Origin: JBOGED01 sp050743625
GTDB lineage: Bacteria > Actinomycetota > Nitriliruptoria > Euzebyales > Egibacteraceae
Direction: 5' to 3'
NCBI GenBank assembly: GCA_050743625.1
Contig: JBOGED010000646.1
Span: 1-6,883, forward strand
DNA length: 6,883 bases
Every line of letters begins with the position of its first letter. Within the stretch, counting starts at the first letter, position 1. Position numbers and translations under genes: made by a program. The notes below the pieces were generated by a model. That model was given only the letters and a program-made list of their open reading frames with translations, was not told where the DNA came from and ran no database searches. Shown piece after piece: positions 1 through 5,851 of the stretch.

Positions 1-932
1 GGCGCCACCTCGGGCCTGCCCGGCTGGCGCTTGACGCGCCGCTGCGTCAGGTCGAAGCTGTACACGGCGGCCTGAGCCTGGCGGGACGGCAGCAGCTCGG
101 CGAGCATGTCCTCCTCACGGCGCAGCCCCTCCGCCAGGTCACCCCCGCGCGCCGCGAGCTCTACGAGGTCGATCGCGACGTACGGCGCCCGCGTGGCGCC
201 ATGGGTGCGGTCGTCAGCAGCCGAGCGCGCGCGGGCGAGCGCACGGTCGAGATCTGCGTGGTCTGGCGCCTGCCGGTCGATCCGCTCCTCCCCCGTGACG
301 AGCCGCTCCAGCAGCGCGAGCGACGCGTCCAGGAAGTCGACCGCGGGAATGAGGCGGTCAGCCAGCCCCAACTCGACGGCGTCCTGGGGCTTGAGCATCC
401 GGTTGTTGCTCAGTGGGTTGTGGACGATGACCTTCAGCGCGTTGGCGGCCCCCACGAGGCGCGGGGTGAGCTGGGTGCCACCCCAAGCGGGGAAGATCGA
501 CAGGAACACCTCGGGGAACGCGATCGCCCCCGCCGCGGTGGACACGGCGCGGTAGTCACAGTGGAGCGCGATCTCCAGGCCACCCCCCAAGCACGCGCCG
601 TTGATCGCCGCGAGAGTATGGACCGAAAGGTCGCGCAACCGCCCGAACGCGGCGTGACCGCGACGCGCGGCCTCGCGAGCGAAGGCAGCTGAGGCACCAA
701 CGAACGCGTCGAGGTCGGCGCCGGCCGCGAAGACGAACGGCTTGCCGACCAGCAGCAGGCCCTTGAGATCAGGGTCTGCCCCGACCTGGTCGAGCGCGGC
801 GTCCAATGACTCCAGCGCTCGTTGACCGAAGGTCGTCGGCCTGGAGTGGTCCGCGCCGTTGTCCATCGTGAGCAGCGCGAGCCGCCCCGCGGAGGCGGAC
901 TCGTGGTAGGTGAGCTTGAACTCGGTATGCAC
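1..932 (-). CDS. fadB: 3-hydroxyacyl-CoA dehydrogenase / enoyl-CoA hydratase fusion (FadB-like), N-terminal 310 residues, cut by left edge
   Basis: This is the N-terminal part of a multifunctional fatty-acid beta-oxidation enzyme. The visible part is the crotonase-fold hydratase that adds water to trans-2-enoyl-CoA in the cytoplasm. The oxyanion-hole segment FAAGADLDAF lies at about residues 68-77. Both catalytic glutamates of the family are present: E120 in NGACLGGGLE and E141 in AFPEVFLSIFP, followed by GGTQLTPRLVG. From about residue 270 the chain enters the helical linker (EGLRREEDMLAELL, then FDLTQRRVKR) that in actinobacterial homologues leads into the NAD-binding dehydrogenase domain, which lies outside the window. 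The GTG start at 932-930 shares its first base with the last base of the thiolase TAG stop and has GGGAG 8 nt upstream, so translation is probably coupled to the thiolase. No frameshift or missing residue is visible. Calling it FadB rather than a stand-alone hydratase rests on the linker and the length already reached. Confidence 0.9.
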   Translation of the reverse strand, partial: MHTEFKLTYHESASAGRLALLTMDNGADHSRPTTFGQRALESLDAALDQVGADPDLKGLLLVGKPFVFAAGADLDAFVGASAAFAREAARRGHAAFGRLRDLSVHTLAAINGACLGGGLEIALHCDYRAVSTAAGAIAFPEVFLSIFPAWGGTQLTPRLVGAANALKVIVHNPLSNNRMLKPQDAVELGLADRLIPAVDFLDASLALLERLVTGEERIDRQAPDHADLDRALARARSAADDRTHGATRAPYVAIDLVELAARGGDLAEGLRREEDMLAELLPSRQAQAAVYSFDLTQRRVKRQPGRPEVA

Positions 933-2101
933 TATGCCCGCTCCCAGAGCACCGCGGCGCCCATGCCGAGACCGACGCAGAGGGTGACCAGGCCGTAGCG
1001 GGCGTCCTCGTGGTGGTCGAGCCAGTGGGCGAGCTGTTGGGTGAGACGCGCGCCGGACATGGCGAGTGGATGGCCCAGCGCGATCGCGCCGCCGTACGGG
1101 TTGACCTTTGGTGTGTCGAGGTCGAGACCGAAATGGTCGAGGAACGCGAGGCATTGGACCGCGAACGCCTCGTTCATCTCGATGACGTCGAGGTCGCCGA
1201 CGGACAGCCCGGTACGCTCGAGCAGCTTCTCGGTGGCGGGTACCGGCCCCCAACCCATGGTCTCAGGGTCGACGCCGGCGAACGTGTAGTCCACCAGGCG
1301 CATCCGGGGGCGCAGGCCGAGCTCCCCGGCGACCTCGAGGCTGGTGAGCAGGACGCACCCGGCTCCGTCGTTGAGCCCGGCGGCATTGCCGGCGGTCACC
1401 CGCCCACCCGGCCGGAACGGCGAGGCGAGCCTGCCGAGGTCCGCGATCGTCGTGCCAGGCCGGGGATGCTCGTCGCGGGCGACGACCCTCCAGCCTTGTT
1501 CGGACCAGACGGTCATCGGGACGACATGCTCAGCGAACACTCCATCGGCCTGCGCCTTCGCGGCCCGCTCCTGCGACTGCACGGCGTAGGTGTCTGCCCA
1601 CTCGCGGGTAACCCCAGGGAGCTCGTCGTGGAGGTTCTCGGCGGTGGCACCCATGACGAGCGCCGACGGGTCGACCAGCCGCTCCGAGACGAACCGCGGG
1701 TTGGGATCGACGTCGGAGCCCATCGGGTGGTGGCCCATATGCTCAACACCCCCGGCGATCACGACGTCCTGCGCGCCCGCGCGGATCGCGTTCGCGGCGT
1801 TCGTGATCGCCGTCACGGCACCCGCGCACATCCGGTCCAGGGCATAGCCGGGAACCGACTTCGGCAGCCCGGCGAGCACGGCGGTCGACCGGCCCATCGT
1901 CAAGCCTTGGTCGCCCACCTGAGCGGTGGCGGCCCAGATGTTGTCGTCGATCCTGGCGGGGTCAAGCGCGGGGTTGCGCTCCAGCAACGCCCGGATCGCG
2001 CGGACCGCCATGTCGTCGGCGCGCGTCTTGGCGTAGTACCCATCGGGCCTCGCCCGCCCGATCGGAAGGCGAACCCCGTCGATGTATACGGCATCTCTCA
2101 T
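932..2101 (-). CDS. fadA: Acetyl-CoA acyltransferase (thiolase, FadA-like)
   Basis: This enzyme catalyses the last step of the beta-oxidation cycle: thiolytic cleavage of 3-ketoacyl-CoA by CoA to acetyl-CoA and a shortened acyl-CoA. The product has 389 residues, the usual thiolase length. All catalytic elements are present: nucleophilic C92 in ALDRMCAGAV, the AGNAAGLNDGAG loop at 237-248, NEAFA at 310-314, H344 in GGAIALGHPLAMSG, and acid/base C375 in LCVGLGMG. MCAGA around the nucleophile and the GGVEHMGHHPMG segment (117-128) match my recollection of actinobacterial FadA proteins rather than biosynthetic PhaA types. I chose the ATG at 2101 because MRDAVYIDGVR is the family's natural N-terminus. 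An in-frame GTG at 2125 would add eight residues (PADTLAG and its Met) without a better ribosome site. The stop overlaps the next gene's GTG by one base, so FadA and FadB are probably made as a complex in matched amounts. Confidence 0.93.
   Translation of the reverse strand: MRDAVYIDGVRLPIGRARPDGYYAKTRADDMAVRAIRALLERNPALDPARIDDNIWAATAQVGDQGLTMGRSTAVLAGLPKSVPGYALDRMCAGAVTAITNAANAIRAGAQDVVIAGGVEHMGHHPMGSDVDPNPRFVSERLVDPSALVMGATAENLHDELPGVTREWADTYAVQSQERAAKAQADGVFAEHVVPMTVWSEQGWRVVARDEHPRPGTTIADLGRLASPFRPGGRVTAGNAAGLNDGAGCVLLTSLEVAGELGLRPRMRLVDYTFAGVDPETMGWGPVPATEKLLERTGLSVGDLDVIEMNEAFAVQCLAFLDHFGLDLDTPKVNPYGGAIALGHPLAMSGARLTQQLAHWLDHHEDARYGLVTLCVGLGMGAAVLWERA
941..945 (-). promoter_or_regulatory. 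Ribosome binding site for fadB-like gene, inside the end of fadA
   Basis: The minus strand reads GGGAG, 8 nt before the GTG at 932. It lies within the last codons of the thiolase gene and supports the one-base overlap start (TAGTG) over any later start. Confidence 0.6.
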
Positions 2102-2130
2102 GCCCGCGAGTGTGTCTGCGGGCACCCCGC
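2101..2130 (-). promoter_or_regulatory. Overlapping hairpins at the thiolase start codon
   Basis: Plus-strand TGCCCGC (2101-2107) and GCGGGCA (2118-2124) form a perfect 7-bp inverted repeat around a 10-nt loop; the stem takes in the A of the thiolase ATG. The segment GCGGG (2118-2122) can instead pair with CCCGC (2126-2130) across a 3-nt loop. The two stems share bases and exclude each other. There is no U-run, so an intrinsic terminator is unlikely. A role in translation initiation is inference. Confidence 0.35.
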
Positions 2131-2162
2131 GGCGCTACCCCATTCCGGCTCAGTCGAAGTAA

Positions 2163-2918
2163 TTAGATAAGGCCGCGGCGCAAGGCGTAGGCGACCGCAT
2201 GCGCGCGGTTGCGCAGCTGCAGCCTGGTGGTGAGGTCGTGAATGATGTTCTTGATCGTCCGCTCGGAGTAGGCCAACCGGGTGGCGATCTCCCTGGTGCT
2301 CAAGCCCTCGGCGACCAGGGTGAGCACCTGCAGCTCACGCTGGGTCAAACCGGCGAATGTGAGGCCACGCGGCCCCAGCAGGTGACGCTGCACGCTGCCG
2401 ACTTGGTTGAGCAGCCGGCCGAGAAGGTCCGGCGGCATCGTCCCGTCACCCGCGTAGGCGGCGCTTACCAACGTGATGAGCTGGTGGCTCGTCGCTTCGC
2501 CCCGCCGGACGAGGCATGACACACCGGCTTCCACCGCGGCGAGCAAGCCGGCATCGTCGAGCCGGGTGGCGACGAGCACGACACGGGCGCACCCGTTGCG
2601 TTGCGGCATCCGGATCATCCGCAACGTGGTCTCGTCCACTCCGTCGGCGACGACGATCGTCACCTCGGCATCGCTGCGCTGAGCGTCCGGAAGAAGCTTG
2701 ACCTCCGGCCGGTAGCGGAGCTGGCCGTCGATCCCGGCATGCGAGACGGGGTCCGCGGCGGTGATATGCACCGCGATGCGCTTGGCGGTCGGACGTCGCG
2801 CGCGCGCTGGCGGGGAACCATGGCTGCCCGGGACCGATTGCAGCCGATGACCCTGGGCACTAGGCAACGTTCGCCCCTCCGAACTGGTGTCCGGTCGAGA
2901 CGCGCCTTGTCGGTCCAT
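2163..2918 (-). CDS. LuxR/NarL-type transcriptional regulator with degenerate receiver-like domain
   Basis: This is a predicted DNA-binding regulator of 251 residues. Residues 189-251 are a clear LuxR-type helix-turn-helix: GLTQRELQVLTLVAEGLS, then REIATRLAYSERTIKNIIHDL. Residues about 47-160 resemble a response-regulator receiver fold but with altered key sites. The acidic-pocket pair is AAD (D56), strand 3 ends VVAD (D92 could stand at the phosphosite), and the usual strand-5 lysine appears replaced by arginine (SCLVRRGE). It may therefore work without a kinase. The first 46 residues are Pro/Ser/Arg-rich and look disordered. I chose the ATG at 2918 because GGAGG lies 5 nt upstream; a GTG at 2930 has no such site. 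It is divergent from the injection-system-like genes and co-directional with fadA after a 61-nt gap with no obvious terminator. Control of the divergent cluster is inferred from position, and from the habit of Streptomyces CIS loci of carrying a LuxR-type regulator (recalled from memory). Confidence 0.88.
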   Translation of the reverse strand: MDRQGASRPDTSSEGRTLPSAQGHRLQSVPGSHGSPPARARRPTAKRIAVHITAADPVSHAGIDGQLRYRPEVKLLPDAQRSDAEVTIVVADGVDETTLRMIRMPQRNGCARVVLVATRLDDAGLLAAVEAGVSCLVRRGEATSHQLITLVSAAYAGDGTMPPDLLGRLLNQVGSVQRHLLGPRGLTFAGLTQRELQVLTLVAEGLSTREIATRLAYSERTIKNIIHDLTTRLQLRNRAHAVAYALRRGLI

Positions 2919-2923
2919 AGGGG

Positions 2924-2928
2924 CCTCC
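2924..2928 (-). promoter_or_regulatory. Ribosome binding site deciding the regulator start
   Basis: The minus strand reads GGAGG ending 5 nt before the ATG at 2918-2916. The in-frame GTG at 2930 overlaps this motif, so it is unlikely to be the real start. Confidence 0.75.
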
Positions 2929-2963
2929 ACGTGCCACTGCCGTGCCCTTGCCGGTGCTACGTG

Positions 2964-2998
2964 TACCTCGTACCTCGAATGCGCTACCTCAAATGAGC
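2964..2998. repeat. Heptad-phased direct repeat, candidate regulator binding site
   Basis: TACCTC occurs at 2964, 2971 and 2985, at 7- and 14-bp spacing. The 14-mers at 2971-2984 (TACCTCGAATGCGC) and 2985-2998 (TACCTCAAATGAGC) match at 12 of 14 positions and abut directly; a half copy (TACCTCG) precedes them. Tandem repeats of this kind commonly bind oligomeric activators. Which protein binds here, if any, cannot be read from the sequence. Confidence 0.55.
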
Positions 2999-3010
2999 GT
3001 GTACCGCCCT

Positions 3011-3025
3011 AGCTTGATACAAGCT
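3011..3025. promoter_or_regulatory. Perfect inverted repeat AGCTTG-ATA-CAAGCT, candidate operator
   Basis: Two 6-bp arms are exactly complementary around a 3-bp centre, giving a 15-bp dyad. The size suits a dimeric helix-turn-helix protein such as the divergent LuxR-type regulator. The motif lies 12 bp from the end of the direct repeat array. Binding is inference. Confidence 0.45.
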
Positions 3026-3056
3026 GCGCGTAAATGGCAGGGTGGTTTCCACAGGG

Positions 3057-3072
3057 TTGCCCTATGGGGCAA
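3057..3072. promoter_or_regulatory. Perfect inverted repeat TTGCCC-TATG-GGGCAA
   Basis: Two 6-bp arms are exactly complementary around a 4-bp centre. The right arm touches a possible ATG at 3072. If transcription starts upstream, this would form a hairpin in the leader of the DUF4255 gene; as DNA it could be a second operator. Its sequence is unrelated to the dyad at 3011-3025. Confidence 0.4.
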
Positions 3073-3140
3073 TGGATCCTGCACGAATGTCTGCATCGGC
3101 TCCGGTGTGTGTTTGGCGGGCGCCGCGTCACGCTGACATC

Positions 3141-3779
3141 GTGATTCACGAGGTTGACGAGGCGCTGCAAGCCCTGATCCGCCAAGAGGTCCTCAACGGC
3201 GCGGATGTGGAGGTGTCCTTCGACGCGCCGTCGAGGGAGTGGGCGTCGCGGCGGAATACGCCCACGATCGACGTCTACCTATACGACATCCGCGAAGACC
3301 TGCGGCGTCGTGAGCGCGGCCTGATCAACGAGTACGACAACGGGCGGGTCGTCGCGCGCAGGCTCCCACCCCGGCACTTCAAGCTCTCGTACCTCATCAC
3401 GGCGTGGACCCAGCGGCCCCAGGACGAGCACCGGCTGCTGTCCGCCGTCTTGAGCTGCTTCCTGCGCCACGACCGGTTGCCCGATCATGTGTTGACCGGG
3501 GGGCTGGCGAGGCTCACGTTGCCCGTGCCGGTCAGCGTGGCGCTCCCGCCACCCGAGGATCGGTCGTTCGCCGACGTCTGGTCCGCGCTGGGCGGTGAGC
3601 TGAAGCCCTCCCTCGACATCGTCGTCTCCGCACCCACCGAGACCGGGCAGAGGTACGACGCCGCCGCGTTGGTCACCGAGGAGACCCCACGCCTGCGGAT
3701 GGCCTCCAGGGACGGCGAGCTCGGCGAGGAGGCCGGCGGACCGCGACGCCGGCCGCCGACCGTCACGAGCCCGTCGTGA
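3141..3779 (+). CDS. DUF4255 (Pvc16_N) protein, probable tail-terminator component of a contractile injection system
   Basis: DUF4255 proteins are related to Afp16/Pvc16, which cap and fix the length of the sheath-tube of phage-tail-like contractile injection systems in the cytoplasm. The 212-residue product shows the features I associate with actinobacterial members: N-terminal IHEVDEALQALI, TPTIDVYLYDIRED (40-53), PPRHFKLSYLITAWT (76-90) followed by a helix EHRLLSAVLSCFLRHD, and ALGGELKPSLDIVVSAP (149-165). The last 40 residues are charged, Gly/Pro-rich and likely flexible. I chose the GTG at 3141. The open frame reaches back to 3042, with ATGs at 3072 and 3087, but those 33 codons have poor third-position GC and overlap a dyad repeat, while homologues as I recall them begin at the IHEVDEAL segment. 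No good ribosome site precedes 3141, so the start is uncertain; leaderless translation is possible. The gene overlaps the ATPase gene by 4 bp. Family call is firm; structural role is by homology. Confidence 0.87.
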   Translation: MIHEVDEALQALIRQEVLNGADVEVSFDAPSREWASRRNTPTIDVYLYDIREDLRRRERGLINEYDNGRVVARRLPPRHFKLSYLITAWTQRPQDEHRLLSAVLSCFLRHDRLPDHVLTGGLARLTLPVPVSVALPPPEDRSFADVWSALGGELKPSLDIVVSAPTETGQRYDAAALVTEETPRLRMASRDGELGEEAGGPRRRPPTVTSPS

Positions 3780-5851
3780 GCATCAACAACGCGAGCGTCC
3801 GACACTTGCTCGGCAGGGTCGGCGTCGTCGAGGCGCGGGTCCGCGGGCTCGTGGCCCAGCGCCGGGCGGGGGATCCTGACCCAGACAACCCGTTCCGCGG
3901 GCTCTTCCTGTCCCATGAGCTGGTGGACTGGGTGCTCAGCCGACGCGCGCCGCTGACGCCGATCGACACGGGAGTGCTGCAACACGTGGAGCACGAGGCC
4001 GACGCCGCGGAGGCCGCCGGGGAGGAGATCCGGCTTCGCCGGCTCGCTCGCGGCTTCGACCTGCAACCGATCGACCTCGAGCTGCTCCTCATCGCGCTGG
4101 CACCGGATCTCGACAGCCGCCTCGAGCGCCTCTACGGCTACCTCAACGACGACGTCACGATGCGGCGGGCGACCATCGGCCTGGCCCTGGAGCTGTGTGG
4201 GCTGTCTCCCGCCAGCTCACCCGCACGGTCGCGGCTCGAGGCGTCGAGCCCGCTGATCTCCAGCGGCCTCGTGCTGATCGAGGAGACGGCCCGGCCGTTG
4301 CTCACGCGTTCGCTGCGTGTGCCAGACCGGGTTACCGCGCACCTGCTCGGCGACGACCAGCCCGACGCCGCCGTTGCGGGGCTGCTCGAGCGTGGATCCC
4401 CGCGTGGCGAGACCGACGACCTCGGCCTCGGCCGTGCCTTGCGGGCCGGCGCACGGCTGTGTTACCTGCAAGATTGTCCAGGCGGGGACGCGCGAGGGAT
4501 CGCCGCGGCCGGGTTGGCCGCGGTCGGATTGGTCCCGCTGTACCTCGACCTTGGGCTTGGGCGCGCCGCGGATGGCGAGGACCACGGAGCCATCGTTCGG
4601 GCGGCCGCCCGCGAGGCGCGGCTGCTCGGCGGCGGCTTGGTGGCCGGGCCGATCGAGGCGCTGGCCGCCAATGGCGCGCACGCCGTCCGTAGCCTTGCCG
4701 ATTGCGGCGCGCCCGTGATCCTGACCGGCCGCGCGAGCTGGGATCCTCGCTGGACGAGCGCCGTCCCACTCATCATCGAGGCGCCGGTGTCCAGTCCCAC
4801 GGAGCGTGCCGAGCGCTGGCGGGCGAGCCTCAACGGGGACGCTCCCTCCGACCTGGACGATTCCCCGCTGGCGACGCAGTTCATCCTCAGTCCCGAACAG
4901 GTGGCCAAGGCGGTCGAGGACGCCCGGCTGCAGGCCAGCCGGACCGGGGCGGCACTGACGCTCGCGAATCTCCGGGCCGGGGCGCGTGCCCGGAACGCCG
5001 CGGGCCTGGAGCGGCTCGCCCGGCGCACGGAGCCTGAGGTGGGTTGGGAGGACCTCGTCTTGCCTCCTGGAACGCTCGCGCAGCTGCACGAGCTGGCCGG
5101 CAGAACCCTCCACCGTGACCGCGTCCTGCGCGACTGGGCGATGCGCCCCGGAGGCGGTCGCGGCTGCGGTATCTGCGCGTTGTTCGCCGGCGACTCGGGC
5201 ACGGGCAAGACGATGTCGGCCGAGGTGATCGCGGGTGAGCTGGGGCTGGACCTCTACACGGTCAACCTCGCGACCGTCGTCGACAAGTACGTCGGCGAGA
5301 CCGAGAAGAACCTCGAGCGCATCTTCACCGAGGCCGCGGGGGTGAACGGGGTGCTCCTGTTCGACGAGGCCGACGCGATCTTCGGCAAACGGTCCGAGGT
5401 CCGGGACGCGCACGACCGCTACGCGAACATCGAGACGGCGTACCTGCTCCAGCGCATGGAGTCGTTCGACGGCCTCGCGATCCTGGCGACGAACCTGCGG
5501 GCGAACGTCGACGAGGCCTTCACCCGCCGGCTCGACACCGTCGTCGACTTCCCCGCTCCGGACGAGCCACAACGCAGGGAGCTGTGGGAGCGCTGCCTCG
5601 GCCCGCTGCTGCCCCGTGGCGACGACGTCGACCTGGAGTTCTGCGCCCGAGCGTTCGAGCTGTCCGGGGGCAACATCCGCAGCATCGCGTTGACCGCCGC
5701 CTACTCCGTCGCCAGCGCCGGGCGGCCCCTGGCGATGGCGGACCTCGTCCGAGCAGTCCACCGGGAGTACCGCAAGCTCGGCCGCCTGTGCCTGGAAGCC
5801 GAGTTCGGGCCGTATTACGCCTTGCTTACCGCCGAGGGGGTGTTGGGGTGA
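3776..5851 (+). CDS. Two-module AAA+ ATPase of the Pvc15/Afp15 type (contractile injection system)
   Basis: This 691-residue AAA+ ATPase is of the kind always found in eCIS loci, where it is thought to assist assembly or cargo loading; its exact substrate is not known. The C-terminal module is complete: Walker A GDSGTGKT (472-479), pore-loop-like DKYVGETEKN (503-512), Walker B VLLFDEADAIFGKR (526-539), sensor-1 ILATNL (569-574), arginine pair R584-R585 in FTRRLDTVVDF, and sensor-2 region SGGNIRSIALTAAY (630-643). Residues about 215-335 look like a first AAA module that has lost its P-loop (GDARGIAAAGLAA where Walker A would stand) and its Walker B acids (LLGGGLVAGPIEAL), while VILTGRASW resembles sensor-1. 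Residues 1-180 are mostly helical and probably form an adaptor domain. The GTG start overlaps the DUF4255 stop (GTGA, 3776-3779) without a clear ribosome site, implying reinitiation. The stop overlaps the next gene in the same way. Confidence 0.92.
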   Translation: MSINNASVRHLLGRVGVVEARVRGLVAQRRAGDPDPDNPFRGLFLSHELVDWVLSRRAPLTPIDTGVLQHVEHEADAAEAAGEEIRLRRLARGFDLQPIDLELLLIALAPDLDSRLERLYGYLNDDVTMRRATIGLALELCGLSPASSPARSRLEASSPLISSGLVLIEETARPLLTRSLRVPDRVTAHLLGDDQPDAAVAGLLERGSPRGETDDLGLGRALRAGARLCYLQDCPGGDARGIAAAGLAAVGLVPLYLDLGLGRAADGEDHGAIVRAAAREARLLGGGLVAGPIEALAANGAHAVRSLADCGAPVILTGRASWDPRWTSAVPLIIEAPVSSPTERAERWRASLNGDAPSDLDDSPLATQFILSPEQVAKAVEDARLQASRTGAALTLANLRAGARARNAAGLERLARRTEPEVGWEDLVLPPGTLAQLHELAGRTLHRDRVLRDWAMRPGGGRGCGICALFAGDSGTGKTMSAEVIAGELGLDLYTVNLATVVDKYVGETEKNLERIFTEAAGVNGVLLFDEADAIFGKRSEVRDAHDRYANIETAYLLQRMESFDGLAILATNLRANVDEAFTRRLDTVVDFPAPDEPQRRELWERCLGPLLPRGDDVDLEFCARAFELSGGNIRSIALTAAYSVASAGRPLAMADLVRAVHREYRKLGRLCLEAEFGPYYALLTAEGVLG
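5834..5840 (+). promoter_or_regulatory. Ribosome binding site for the zinc-ribbon membrane protein gene
   Basis: GAGGGGG lies 7 nt before the GTG at 5848, within the last codons of the ATPase gene. It supports the GTGA-overlap start, which also places the first zinc-binding Cys at residue 4. Confidence 0.6.

Larger units (their letters stand above)
2919..3140. promoter_or_regulatory. Divergent intergenic control region
   Basis: These 222 bp lie between the regulator and the DUF4255 gene. They are visibly less GC-rich than the genes and carry three ordered motifs: a heptad-phased direct repeat (2964-2998), an inverted repeat (3011-3025) and a second inverted repeat (3057-3072). I could not place convincing -35/-10 pairs in either direction. 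TTGATA at 3014-3019 is a possible plus-strand -35 but has no matching -10 at normal spacing. Both divergent promoters are nevertheless expected here. Confidence 0.55.

Noticed and set aside
106..692. Overlapping plus-strand frames of 149 and 163 codons
   Set aside because: They are opposite the hydratase domain of the FadB-like protein, which carries both catalytic glutamates; composition is that of shadow frames.
2102..2162. Possible intrinsic terminator between the regulator and fadA
   Set aside because: The hairpins present are not followed by a U-run on the minus strand, and one overlaps the thiolase start codon.
1010..2170. 386-codon open frame on the plus strand
   Set aside because: It is antisense to the thiolase, whose catalytic residues are all intact. 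The translation is rich in Arg/Gly/Val/His/Asp with no recognisable motif, typical of a GC-rich shadow frame.
3014..3042. TTGATA (3014-3019) with TAAATG (3031-3036) as a plus-strand promoter
   Set aside because: The spacing of 11 bp is far below the usual 16-18 bp, and TTGATA is part of the perfect dyad.
4217..5761. 514-codon open frame on the minus strand
   Set aside because: It lies wholly opposite the AAA+ ATPase with its full set of motifs. Its length is explained by high GC and scarcity of stop codons.
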